This document shows positions 9,454 through 17,638 of a DNA stretch of 64,000 bases, one piece after another; position 1 is the first letter of the stretch; each line of letters begins with the position of its first letter. Below the pieces are notes generated by a model. The model saw only the letters and a program-made list of their open reading frames with translations, was not told the DNA's origin and searched no databases. Where the stretch lies: contig NZ_JAAGOH010000004.1 of assembly GCF_010499455.1 (NCBI RefSeq), forward strand, positions 124,001 to 188,000. The letters run 5' to 3'. The translations under genes were made by a program, and so were the position numbers. This DNA is from Ideonella livida (GTDB lineage Bacteria; Pseudomonadota; Gammaproteobacteria; Burkholderiales; Burkholderiaceae_C).

Positions 9454-9521
9454 AAAAAAGGTGAACAGGCACTGTCGCCGAGCTTCCAAGATCCGGGGTT
9501 TCCCGCGAGATGCAGGATCAA

Positions 9522-9538
9522 TGCACCAACATGGTGAG
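9522..9538 (-). promoter_or_regulatory. NtrC-type enhancer site, promoter-proximal
   Basis: TGCACC-N5-GGTGAG matches the NtrC consensus TGCACY-N5-GGTGCA at 10 of 12 defined positions. Its centre is about 103 bases upstream of the predicted glnA start, a spacing close to that of the E. coli glnA enhancer. Confidence 0.75.
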
Positions 9539-9567
9539 GCGCATGCGGCCAATATGGTGCATTGCAA

Positions 9568-9584
9568 TGCACTCAGGTGGTGCT
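9568..9584 (-). promoter_or_regulatory. NtrC-type enhancer site, promoter-distal, overlapping the end of the neighbouring gene
   Basis: TGCACT-N5-GGTGCT, about 149 bases upstream of the predicted start and 46 bases from the proximal site. It runs into the stop codon and last codons of the gene at 9573-10361. The perfect 16-bp palindrome GTGCATTGCAATGCAC (9557-9572) overlaps it and may extend the binding surface. Confidence 0.7.
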
Positions 9585-10361
9585 TACACGAATGCCCGCG
9601 AAGGCGCTCAAACCGGCCTGCAGCGCAACAAAGGCTGCTTGTGCCGCCTTCGGCTCCCCCTTGACGCCCAGCTCGATGTGTCGCCCCCGCTGAGGGTGAT
9701 CCACGCTCGGCAGGCTGAACACCTTCACCCCAGGATGCTCAGCTTCCACCCGTTCCATCAGTGGGGTCAGGGTGGACTCCATCGCCTCGTAGACATAAAC
9801 CGAGAGTTCTTGCCATTGCACAGGAACCAGATGACCGTAACGCTGGTCCAGCACCCAGGCCATCATGGGATGCGCCATGACGGGAAAGCCGGGCAGGAAA
9901 TGGACGTCGCCCAGGCTGAAGCCGGGAATCTTGTTGTAGGGGTTGGGAATGATCTGCGCATTTGCCGGAAAGACACCCATGTTCAGCCGGTGTAGGTTGT
10001 CCGGACGATCTGGCTCGTAGGGCTGACCGGTCTCCCGTGCCATGTCCTGGATGCGCTCCTGGATCAGGCGCTTGGCCTCGGGGTGCAGAGCCAGGTCCTG
10101 ACCCGCTGCGGCAGCGGCACAGGCCCGGGTGTGGTCGTCCGGTGTGGCGCCAATGCCACCGCAGCTGAAAACGATGTCACCGCTGGACATGGCCTGCCGC
10201 AGCGCGTCGGTGATGCGCGCCGGCTCGTCGCCCACGTACTGGCACCAAGAGAGGCTCTGGCCCCGCTCGGCCAGCAGCTCGATGGTGCGGGTCATGTGCT
10301 TGTCCTGGCGGCGACCCGAAAGGATTTCATCGCCGATGATGATGAGGCCGAAAGCCGGCAT
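9573..10361 (-). CDS. MoCF-domain protein (CinA N-terminal / molybdopterin-binding family)
   Basis: 262 residues resembling the N-terminal MoCF_biosynth half of CinA. It begins FGLIIIGDEILSGRR.D and has the phosphate/molybdopterin loop FSCGGIGATPDDHT near residue 88 and LPGFPVMAHPM near 170, which corresponds to LPGxPxE in CinA/MoaB. The C-terminal deamidase domain of full CinA is absent. Stand-alone proteins of this type are common in beta- and gammaproteobacteria; proposed roles are pyrophosphatase-like nucleotide clean-up rather than proven cofactor synthesis. It is not next to the molybdenum cofactor genes at 51.9-54.6 kb. ATG 10361 has AGGAG at a good distance. Confidence 0.85.
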   Translation of the reverse strand: MPAFGLIIIGDEILSGRRQDKHMTRTIELLAERGQSLSWCQYVGDEPARITDALRQAMSSGDIVFSCGGIGATPDDHTRACAAAAAGQDLALHPEAKRLIQERIQDMARETGQPYEPDRPDNLHRLNMGVFPANAQIIPNPYNKIPGFSLGDVHFLPGFPVMAHPMMAWVLDQRYGHLVPVQWQELSVYVYEAMESTLTPLMERVEAEHPGVKVFSLPSVDHPQRGRHIELGVKGEPKAAQAAFVALQAGLSAFAGIRVSTT

Positions 10362-10420
10362 GCGCGCTCCTGGGGTTGGGGGCCCGATTGTGAGGGCAGC
10401 CCATCAGCCCTGCAGCGGTC

Positions 10421-11404
10421 TCAGGCTCGACCGCACAGGCGCTTCAGGCCCAACCACTGCTGGCGCCAGAACCCTTCACCGTAATCGCGGCCGCCCTCTT
10501 CGGGCAGCTGGTCGCGGATGCCGGTAGGCTCCACCCCCCGGGTGAACCGCACCGTGCCAAACAGCAGGTCCCAGATGGGCAGCAGCACGGCAAAGTTGTG
10601 GCCGCCCAGGCGTCGCTGCGGCCCGCTCTCGTGCCCCAGGCCGATGGCATGGTGCAGCCGGTGGTAGAGCGGACTGACCAGCAGGTAGCGCCCCACCGGC
10701 CCGAAGCTCCAGCGCAGGTTGGCATGCGAGAGGTTTTCCAAGGCCTGGGACAACAGCACCAAGGCCATGAACTGGCCAGGCGGCACCCCGACGATGCGGG
10801 CAGTCACCACGAAAAGCACATCCACGACGAGGTCATCGAGCAGGTGGTTGCGGCTGTCGGTGAATGGATTGAGGTGGCGTTGGCTGTGGTGCAGGGCGTG
10901 CAAAGCCCACCAAGCCGAGAACTGGTGCTGGCCGCGATGGATCCAGTACATCAGGAAGTCAAAAGCGACCAGGTACACGAGAAAGCCCGCGACGGCGGTA
11001 TCGGTGACACCAGGCCACCAAGGGGCCACCCACTGGTCCAGGTGCCAGCCATCCACCCCATGGACCGCCAGCCAGCCGAACAGGCCATTCCACAGGTCAC
11101 CCAGCGCCAGAAACAATCCCAGCCGCACCACCCCCAGCCGCTGCAGCAGCGTGTAGACAAGGTCGACCCGAACCGCCTGCCGCCAGGCGGTGCGGGCAGG
11201 CCCGACCGGCTCGGCCGGCCACAGCCGCTGGAGCGGGAACAACACCAGCGCCACGATCAGGATTTGAATCAAGCCGCCCAGCACCCAACCCAAGCCATCG
11301 TAGGCGTCTGGCAGCAAGTTGCCGGCACCCAGGCCGAACATCAGGGGCTGGACCAGCGCCTCGAAGAGGAGCTGCTGCGTTTGGGCGAGGAGTTCTTCAA
11401 GCAT
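10421..11404 (-). CDS. Sterol desaturase / fatty acid hydroxylase family membrane protein
   Basis: 327 residues with about five hydrophobic segments (near 15-35, 45-65, 90-115, 135-160 and 205-225), so an integral inner-membrane protein. The eight-histidine di-iron signature is visible in order: HRGQH, HALHHSQ and, near the C-terminus, HRLHHAIG, with extra His in SRNHL. These enzymes use O2 to hydroxylate or desaturate lipid chains; the substrate here cannot be told from the sequence. It lies 24 bases downstream of the deacetylase gene and may share its transcript. Confidence 0.87.
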   Translation of the reverse strand: MLEELLAQTQQLLFEALVQPLMFGLGAGNLLPDAYDGLGWVLGGLIQILIVALVLFPLQRLWPAEPVGPARTAWRQAVRVDLVYTLLQRLGVVRLGLFLALGDLWNGLFGWLAVHGVDGWHLDQWVAPWWPGVTDTAVAGFLVYLVAFDFLMYWIHRGQHQFSAWWALHALHHSQRHLNPFTDSRNHLLDDLVVDVLFVVTARIVGVPPGQFMALVLLSQALENLSHANLRWSFGPVGRYLLVSPLYHRLHHAIGLGHESGPQRRLGGHNFAVLLPIWDLLFGTVRFTRGVEPTGIRDQLPEEGGRDYGEGFWRQQWLGLKRLCGRA

Positions 11405-11428
11405 GGCGTCATGTCCTACGCGCCGGAC

Positions 11429-12301
11429 TCAGGGCAGTGGATGGGATCGTCCGTAGCGGGGATGCTGGTCCACGGTGGCAAAGCAGAAGCCCCGGGCCTT
11501 GAGCCCCTGCAGCAGCGGTGCCAGCACCGCTGGCGCCCAAGGATCCTGCCGTGACCAGATGCCCAGGTGAGCCACCAGGATGTCGCCCGGCTGGATGCGG
11601 TCCAGGGCCTGGCGCAGCAAGCGTTCATTGGGGAACCGGTCGCTGGGCAGCTCATCGCCCAGGAAGCCCGCCGCCGACCAGCCCACATGCTGGTAGCCGC
11701 AAGCCTGGGCCGCCTGGAGCAGGGCAGGGGAGGTCTTGCCGCCAGGTGCCCGGAACAGGGGAAGTGGTTCCTGTCCGGTCATCTGCCGGATGCGGGCCTG
11801 ACTGCGCTCGACCTCCGCGCAGTAGCGTGCTGCCGTCCAGTTCTGCCGAACCCCTTGATCGGGGCCAGCGCTGGCCCTGACGGTGAATCCACCGTCACCC
11901 CGGTCGGCCAGCCAGTACACATGATCGAAGGTGTGACTCGCCAGGCGGTGTCCTGCCTGCGCCAGTTCGCGCCACCAAGGTGCCCATCCATCGTCCAGGC
12001 TGCCCCCGCCTTCCAGGGTGCGCTCATGCGCCAGAAAGAAGGTGGCGCGCACGCCCTGGGCGCGCAGGGTATCCGCGACCAACCGGGCCACGCCCATGTG
12101 GCCGGTGTCGAAGGTGAGGTAGAGGGGTCGCGCGCACGGTGGGGCCGCAACCGCCGACGAGGCGCATGCCGCCTGCGGTCCCGCAATCCAGCCTGTCGCC
12201 ACAAGCACCGAACCCAGCAACAAGCGCGCAAAGACGTGGCGGCCTCGGCGGATTCCCGTGGTGGCCGACGGGGCAGCGGTCAGGCGCGGACACATGCTCA
12301 C
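11429..12301 (-). CDS. Polysaccharide deacetylase family protein, variant active site
   Basis: 290 residues: N-terminal signal region (hydrophobic core FARLLLGSVLVATGWIAG, then ACASSAVA), then a NodB-type domain. Motif 1 reads LTFDTGHMG instead of TFDDG, so the catalytic-base Asp is kept but the metal-ligand Asp is Thr. Motif 2 SHTFDH (HxxxH) and motif 3 FRAPGGK are present, and VAHLG corresponds to the LxH motif. Activity on a polysaccharide is therefore uncertain. The GTG at 12301 overlaps the stop of the beta-propeller gene by 4 bases, indicating coupling; an ATG at 12295 is an alternative. The protein is expected to be periplasmic. Confidence 0.85.
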   Translation of the reverse strand: MSMCPRLTAAPSATTGIRRGRHVFARLLLGSVLVATGWIAGPQAACASSAVAAPPCARPLYLTFDTGHMGVARLVADTLRAQGVRATFFLAHERTLEGGGSLDDGWAPWWRELAQAGHRLASHTFDHVYWLADRGDGGFTVRASAGPDQGVRQNWTAARYCAEVERSQARIRQMTGQEPLPLFRAPGGKTSPALLQAAQACGYQHVGWSAAGFLGDELPSDRFPNERLLRQALDRIQPGDILVAHLGIWSRQDPWAPAVLAPLLQGLKARGFCFATVDQHPRYGRSHPLP

Positions 12302-13323
12302 TGCCGCGGCGCGTGGTCCAGGGTCCAGACGCCGTGCGGCGAACGCCCCACGGGCACTTGTTGGATGACCTGTCCGCTGTCCAGGTCGATGTAGGTGAGC
12401 TTGCGCGCCCAGCGTGAACTCAGCAGCAGTGTCTTGCCGTCTGCCAGGATCTCCATGCAGTCCGGACCACCCGGCCCTGGGTACTGCCGCACCACCGCCA
12501 TGCGCTCGGTGTCGATCATGCTGACGGTGTTGGCCACCCGGTTGCTCACCAGAATATGACGCTTGTCACCCTTGGCGCGAAAGGCATGTGCCCCTTCTCC
12601 GGTTTCAATGCGCTTGATGAGTTGAGCCGGCTGCTTGCTGACATCGTAGACCTCGACGAAACGGTCTCCCGTGAGCCCGACATAGAGGTGGCGGTCATCC
12701 GCCGTGAGGTACACGTCCGCCGGCAGCTTGCCGGTCGGCACCCGCCAGCGCAGCGTCTGGGTGGCCAGGTCGATGGCCACCAACTCGTCACTGTCCTGCA
12801 TCGTGGCATAGGCGGTGGTGCTTCGACTGTCGATCCAAACATGACTCGGCGTCTTGCCGGTCGGGATGCGCTTTTGCAGCTTCAGCGGCGCCGCCTTGTC
12901 CTCGGGATGCCAGCGGTAGATGTCCACATGGTTCAACCGGTTGGCCAAGGTGACGAACCAGCGCATGTCCGGAGAAAAGCGCAGTTGGTAGGGATCCACG
13001 ATGCCGGTCATGGTGCGCTGCACCTGCGCCGTCACCGGGTCGATGAAGGTCAGGGTGTCACCAACAGCATTGGCTACCAGCAACGACTTCTCGTCCGGGG
13101 TGAGGTAGAGGTGGTGCGGCTCCTTGCCCACCGGGATCCGCTGACGTTCGGTGCGGGTCACGGGATCAATCACGCTGACCGTGGCATCCAGGGAATTCAG
13201 CACGAAGATGGGGTGCCGGGCTTGGGCGTGGACAGCCAAGGTGGCGCCAGCCAGCGCAACCACGGACAAGACAGACCGCAGCAGGCGGTGCAGGCGCGGG
13301 CGGCCTGGGGCGGAGACGGACAT
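12298..13323 (-). CDS. Exported YncE/YVTN-type beta-propeller protein
   Basis: 341 residues from the ATG at 13323 (MSVSAPGRPR), chosen because the signal peptide (hydrophobic LRSVLSVVALAGATLAVHAQA) follows directly; 43 further residues upstream are Arg-rich and not plausible. The mature part is a string of about seven 40-residue repeats with patterns such as VLNSLDATVSVIDP, LLVANAVGDTLTFIDP, LVSNRVANTVSMIDT and LLLSSRWARKLTYIDL, typical of periplasmic seven-bladed propellers. It is coupled to the deacetylase. The role is unknown; such proteins often accompany c-type cytochrome or metal-dependent oxidation systems, but none is seen beside it. Confidence 0.85.
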   Translation of the reverse strand: MSVSAPGRPRLHRLLRSVLSVVALAGATLAVHAQARHPIFVLNSLDATVSVIDPVTRTERQRIPVGKEPHHLYLTPDEKSLLVANAVGDTLTFIDPVTAQVQRTMTGIVDPYQLRFSPDMRWFVTLANRLNHVDIYRWHPEDKAAPLKLQKRIPTGKTPSHVWIDSRSTTAYATMQDSDELVAIDLATQTLRWRVPTGKLPADVYLTADDRHLYVGLTGDRFVEVYDVSKQPAQLIKRIETGEGAHAFRAKGDKRHILVSNRVANTVSMIDTERMAVVRQYPGPGGPDCMEILADGKTLLLSSRWARKLTYIDLDSGQVIQQVPVGRSPHGVWTLDHAPRQ

Positions 13324-13461
13324 CGGGACCACGTGTTCTAGCGGATTTCGGGGTCCGAGAGTGTAGGGCCGATGACCGACATGCCGGCACACGACACGCT
13401 GCCCCATCCGGGGCTCGCCTGTCGCTTCCCTGCGCCGTTTGCGCTGGCGCAAGAAAGTCGC

Positions 13462-14280
13462 TCAGTCGTCGCTGCTGTCGCCGCCAAGCACCGAGCCCAA
13501 CAACCCGCCCGCGGCAAAACCACCAAGCACCGAGCCTTCTTCGCGAGACCCGCCCATTTGGGGTGCAGCGGCAAACACACGGCTGGCCAGGCGGCTGAAG
13601 GGCAGGCTTTGCAGCCAGACGGTTCCCGGGCCGGAAAGGCGCGCCAAGAACAACCCCTCGCCCCCAAAGAGCGCCGTCTTGATCTTGCCCACGTACTGGA
13701 TTTCGAAATTCACCGAAGGGGTGTAGGCCACCACACACCCGGTATCGACCAGGAGGCTCTGCCCAGCCTGGAGTTCACGGCGCACCACCGTGCCGCCGGC
13801 ATGCACGAAGGCCAGGCCATCGCCTTCGAGCCGCTGCATGATGAAGCCTTCGCCACCAAAGAAGCCTACAGAGAGCTTCTGCTGGAAATGGATGCCCAGC
13901 GACACGCCCCGCGCCGCACAGAGGAAGGAGTCCTTCTGGCAGATCAGCATGCCCCCGAGTTGACGCAGGTCCATAGGCAGGATCTTGCCCGGATAAGGCG
14001 CAGCGAAAGCCACGCGCTGCTTGCCACCGGCCTCGTTGGTATAGACGGTGGTGAAGAGGGACTCGCCCGTGATCAGGCGTTTGCCAGCCCCCAGCAGCTT
14101 GCCAAAGAAGCCGCCTTGCTGGCGTGAACCGTCGCCAAACACCGCCTCCATGCCAATGCCGGCATCCATGAACATCAGGCTGCCGGCTTCACCGATCGCT
14201 GCCTCTCCAGGGTCGAGCTCGACCTCCACGAACTGCATCTCCGCGCCACGGATGTCGTAATCCACCACGTCCATCGCCAT
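13462..14280 (-). CDS. AIM24 / TIGR00266 family protein
   Basis: 272 residues. Typical features are the early EAGSLMFMDAGI block, GGGFFGKLLG-like glycine-rich turns (QGGFFGKLLGAGKRLITGES), repeated FFGGEG and LFGGEGLF motifs and the core VDTGCVVAYTPSVNF. The family forms a trimeric double-psi/TNF-like beta structure; no biochemical role is established in bacteria. The C-terminal 40 residues are Gly/Ser/Asp-rich. It starts at ATG 14280, with a second ATG two codons later. Located 138 bases before the beta-propeller gene in the same direction. Confidence 0.85.
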   Translation of the reverse strand: MAMDVVDYDIRGAEMQFVEVELDPGEAAIGEAGSLMFMDAGIGMEAVFGDGSRQQGGFFGKLLGAGKRLITGESLFTTVYTNEAGGKQRVAFAAPYPGKILPMDLRQLGGMLICQKDSFLCAARGVSLGIHFQQKLSVGFFGGEGFIMQRLEGDGLAFVHAGGTVVRRELQAGQSLLVDTGCVVAYTPSVNFEIQYVGKIKTALFGGEGLFLARLSGPGTVWLQSLPFSRLASRVFAAAPQMGGSREEGSVLGGFAAGGLLGSVLGGDSSDD

Positions 14281-14346
14281 TGCCGTCTTCTCCTCTGAAG
14301 TCTGTCTATGCGAGCACAGCCCGGCTTGTGCAGGTGCGGGGCTGGC

Positions 14347-14976
14347 TCAGTGGGTCGGGAAGGACGACACAGGGGTCGCCAGCCCGTCAAAGCAGGACCG
14401 GAGCACCCAGTCCGTGATCTGCTCATCAGCATACTGCCCCGACGCCTTCAGCACCGTGACCACCGGATCACAGGCGCGGGCAAACAGGGAGTACAGATGG
14501 AGCTCGGGCGGCAGATCGGTCCGCAACTGCCCACGGGACTGGGCCGACAGGATCCACTCTTCCATGCGGCCGGCCACCTCACCCAGGAGGCGGCCGTAGT
14601 GCGGATCGTCGGCCAAGGCCTGGCGCAGTTGCGAATTCTGGCTTGGCAAGCTGGGCATCTGTCCTGCCAACAGCCGGCCAACGGCCCAGCGTGTCAGCCC
14701 TTGCAACGCCGCCAGCGGCTGATCCGGGTGGTCCAGCGCCAGTCGATCCAGGCACTCGAGGGTGTCTTCCAGCACACGGGCCATCGCTGCGGCCGCCAGG
14801 GCTTCCTTGGACGCGTAGTGGCGGTAGAGGCTGGTCTTGGCGATGCCGACCTCCGCCGCCACCTCATCCACCGTCATCTGCTCGAAACCCTTGCTGGCGA
14901 GCAGCCGGTTGACGGCATCCAGGATTGCGGCCTGGCGTACCTGTTGGAGCTTGTCTTTGAGTCGTGGGCTTGCCAT
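14347..14976 (-). CDS. TetR/AcrR family transcriptional regulator
   Basis: 209 residues. The N-terminal helix-turn-helix is clear: ILDAVNRLLASKGFEQMTV, then DEVAAEVGIAKTSLYRHYAS (residues 18-57). The C-terminal ligand-binding part (about 75-200) resembles the TetR_C domains of AcrR-like repressors. It lies 66 bases upstream of the AIM24 gene in the same direction and may form a unit with it. No clear palindrome that could be its own operator was found in the 50 bases upstream. Ligand unknown. Confidence 0.92.
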   Translation of the reverse strand: MASPRLKDKLQQVRQAAILDAVNRLLASKGFEQMTVDEVAAEVGIAKTSLYRHYASKEALAAAAMARVLEDTLECLDRLALDHPDQPLAALQGLTRWAVGRLLAGQMPSLPSQNSQLRQALADDPHYGRLLGEVAGRMEEWILSAQSRGQLRTDLPPELHLYSLFARACDPVVTVLKASGQYADEQITDWVLRSCFDGLATPVSSFPTH

Positions 14977-15028
14977 GTCCTAATTTTAGAACGCATGGTT
15001 TTGACCCTGGACCCAGTGGTCTGTTCTG

Positions 15029-15373
15029 CTACTGCGCGGTATCGCCCGTCTGCGGACCCACTGTGGGCCTCAGTTCTTCCACACGGTAGCCCTGATGCAG
15101 CAGGGCTTCACGCAGCCAATCGGGGTGCGGACCGCAACCATCCCAGGCTTGCCCGGACAGAGGGTGCCGATATTTGACCGGCCGCGATGGCGCGGGCGAG
15201 GCCGCAGGGACTCCCTCCGTCGGCGAGGCGTCCAAGTCTTCCACCGTGATCTGCCAGTACTCCATGAGGGCGCGGATGCGCGCCACCACCACAGCCCGTT
15301 CGCGCGGACTCAAGGTCGGGCGCCCTTCAGATGAAGGACCTTCTGGAGTAAGAGGGGTGTGCAGGTCTGACAT
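15029..15373 (-). CDS. Small H-NS-like protein
   Basis: 114 residues from the ATG at 15373. The C-terminal part (about 70-108: VKYRHPLSGQAWDGCGPHPD, then WLREAL) fits the H-NS family DNA-binding domain layout (YRdPxTGxtWsGrGrxPxWL), but the DNA minor-groove motif usually written QGR/RGR is replaced by GCG, so affinity may differ. The N-terminal half has a short helical segment (SPRERAVVVARIRALMEYWQ, then ITVEDL) like the oligomerisation helix, shorter than in H-NS. An upstream in-frame start at 15460 would translate through the hairpins at 15393-15440 and is not favoured. The Shine-Dalgarno is poor. Confidence 0.7.
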   Translation of the reverse strand: MSDLHTPLTPEGPSSEGRPTLSPRERAVVVARIRALMEYWQITVEDLDASPTEGVPAASPAPSRPVKYRHPLSGQAWDGCGPHPDWLREALLHQGYRVEELRPTVGPQTGDTAQ

Positions 15374-15392
15374 CAGGATTTGCAGAACCTGG

Positions 15393-15478
15393 TCTCCGCG
15401 GTGAACTGCGGAGAAGGGAGGCGGCGCGGTGCGCCGCCTCAAGTCATGCCACAAGACCAAGCGGCCTTGTAGGGCCGC
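15393..15478 (-). repeat. Three successive perfect stem-loops in the leader of the H-NS-like gene
   Basis: Within 86 bases there are three exact inverted repeats: TCTCCGC/GCGGAGA (15393-15399 and 15408-15414), GAGGCGGCGC/GCGCCGCCTC (15418-15427 and 15431-15440) and GCGGCC/GGCCGC (15461-15466 and 15473-15478). None is followed by a T-run on either strand. They fill nearly all of the space between the two flanking minus-strand genes. Confidence 0.7.
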
Positions 15479-15485
15479 CGGGGCA

Positions 15486-15719
15486 TCAGCCCTTGAGCAG
15501 CGTGTCGAGTTCCTTGCAGGAGGGGGCGCAGACCGCCTGTGCCTTGCCCAGCAATTTGCGGGTTTTCAGATGGGCACGGGGACGATGCTTGCCGCAGAGG
15601 AAGCAAGACATCGTGGCGGCGCCAAAGGCGCCCGTGGCAGAAAAGGGGGAACCAGCCACCTTGGAACGATAGCGAAGACCGTTCGGATCAATGGCGGTTT
15701 TGGGTTCTTCCTTGGCCAG
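15486..15719 (-). CDS. Small Cys-rich protein with apparent CTG start, unknown function
   Basis: The frame is conserved-looking only from residue AKEEPKTAIDPNGLRYRSKV onward, and no ATG, GTG or TTG lies there. A perfect AAGGAGG (minus strand, 15731-15725) is followed 5 bases later by CTG at 15719, giving a 77-residue product fMet-AKEEP. An ATT at 15722 is only 2 bases from the Shine-Dalgarno. The body has CFLC and CAPSC 26 residues apart, a likely four-Cys zinc site, in a basic context (GKHRPRAHLKTRKLLGK). The in-frame stretch upstream to 15866 overlaps the end of the dehydrogenase gene and is Pro/Gly-rich, so it is probably not translated. Family not recognised. Confidence 0.65.
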   Translation of the reverse strand: MAKEEPKTAIDPNGLRYRSKVAGSPFSATGAFGAATMSCFLCGKHRPRAHLKTRKLLGKAQAVCAPSCKELDTLLKG

Positions 15720-15837
15720 AATGACCTCCTTGTGTTCGATTCGATGACGGGGAGGGCCTTCGGCGTCAGGGGGCGAGCCGCCTGCCATCCACAACCGGCA
15801 ATTATCGCTCAAGCCGGCTCCCCAGGCATACCCAAGT

Positions 15838-16596
15838 TCATTTCGGCGCCAGGCGGATGGCGCCATCCAGCCGGATCACTTCGCCGTTGAGCATGTCATT
15901 CGTGATGATCTGATGAACCAGCTTGGCATAGTCCTCCGGCCGCCCCAGGCGACTCGGGAACGGCACACCGGCGGCAAGCGCATCCTGCACCTCCTGCGGC
16001 ATGCCAAACAACATCGGCGTCCCAAAAATGCCGGGCGCAATCGTCATGTTGCGGATGCCGTGGCGGGCCAAGTCTCGAGCGATCGGGAGGGTCATCCCCA
16101 CCACTCCCCCTTTGCTCGCGGCATAGGCGGCTTGACCAATCTGGCCGTCATAGGCCGCCACACTCGCCGTGCTGATGATGACACCACGCTCGCCTGTGGG
16201 CTCCGGTGTGTTGCGGCTCATGGCCTGGGCAGCCAAGCGGATCATGTTGAAGGTGCCGACCAGATTCACTTGGAGAACCTTGGTGTACAAGCCCAGATCG
16301 TGGGCAGCGTCCTTGCCCACGGTGCGTGCGGCCGGTGCAATACCGGCGCAGTTGACCAGCCCTGCCAGCATGCCCATGGACTGCGCGGCGTCCACCGCTG
16401 CCTGACCGTCGACTTCCTGGCTCACGTCGCAGCGTACATAGCGCCCCCCCAACGCCTGCGCAAGGGCCTCACCCTTGTCCTGCTGCAAGTCCGCAATGAC
16501 AACCTGCGCGCCGTGGGCACGCAGCATCCGGGCCGTGCCCTCGCCCAAGCCAGAAGCGCCGCCCGTGACGATGAAGACCTTGTCAGCGATGTCCAT
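15838..16596 (-). CDS. Short-chain dehydrogenase, 3-hydroxyacyl-CoA dehydrogenase type II-like
   Basis: 252 residues, classical SDR. The NAD-binding [10 protein letters not shown] is at about 12-21; D at the end of beta-2 (VVIADLQ) favours [11 protein letters not shown], catalytic Ser in [10 protein letters not shown], and YAASK (Tyr/Lys) follow. [17 protein letters not shown] is close to the type II 3-hydroxyacyl-CoA dehydrogenase / HSD17B10 group, which acts in isoleucine and fatty-acid breakdown. That substrate is an inference from similarity. An 18-bp perfect palindrome lies 28 bases upstream and is a probable operator. The 3' end overlaps the upstream extension, but not the chosen start, of the Cys-rich gene. 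Confidence 0.9.
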   Translation of the reverse strand: MDIADKVFIVTGGASGLGEGTARMLRAHGAQVVIADLQQDKGEALAQALGGRYVRCDVSQEVDGQAAVDAAQSMGMLAGLVNCAGIAPAARTVGKDAAHDLGLYTKVLQVNLVGTFNMIRLAAQAMSRNTPEPTGERGVIISTASVAAYDGQIGQAAYAASKGGVVGMTLPIARDLARHGIRNMTIAPGIFGTPMLFGMPQEVQDALAAGVPFPSRLGRPEDYAKLVHQIITNDMLNGEVIRLDGAIRLAPK

Positions 16597-16624
16597 GTCG
16601 AAGTTCCTACAAAGTGCGAGTTTA

Positions 16625-16642
16625 GTTTACGTTAACGTAAAC
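16625..16642. promoter_or_regulatory. 18-bp perfect palindrome upstream of the SDR gene, probable operator
   Basis: GTTTACGTTAACGTAAAC is an exact palindrome 28 bases before the ATG. The motif is of the TTTACGT..ACGTAAA type described for regulators of branched-chain amino-acid and fatty-acid degradation (LiuR/LiuQ group) by comparative genomics. The match is from memory and the regulator gene is not in this window. Confidence 0.7.
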
Positions 16643-16739
16643 GTTAATTATCAAGCGCGCAGGACCGGAAGCGACTCCGGGCAAATGCGGGGACACAGCG
16701 CGGGTTTGCCGCGCTTCGCGCCTGCCTCAGGCAGGCATG

Positions 16740-16762
16740 AAAAAGGCCGCATGAGCGGCCTG
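16740..16762 (-). terminator. Terminator of the adk operon
   Basis: On the minus strand AGGCCGC-TCAT-GCGGCCT is followed by a T-run (TTTTT). It lies 50 bases after the adk stop codon and ends the run of minus-strand genes from exbB. Confidence 0.88.
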
Positions 16763-16811
16763 ATGGTCAGCGCCCACCTCGCGGCAAGACGCGTGTCAAG
16801 GGGCTGTCGAG

Positions 16812-17522
<711 letters not shown>

Positions 17523-17638
17523 TCAGGCCTGAAATACGGAAGTGGAAGCATGCCGTGGCGCATGCCCCAGGATCGGGGTCAGGATAGCATGTGCAACCCT
17601 GCGCAGACCTGACGCAGGCGCTCCCGCGCCGGCTGTGT

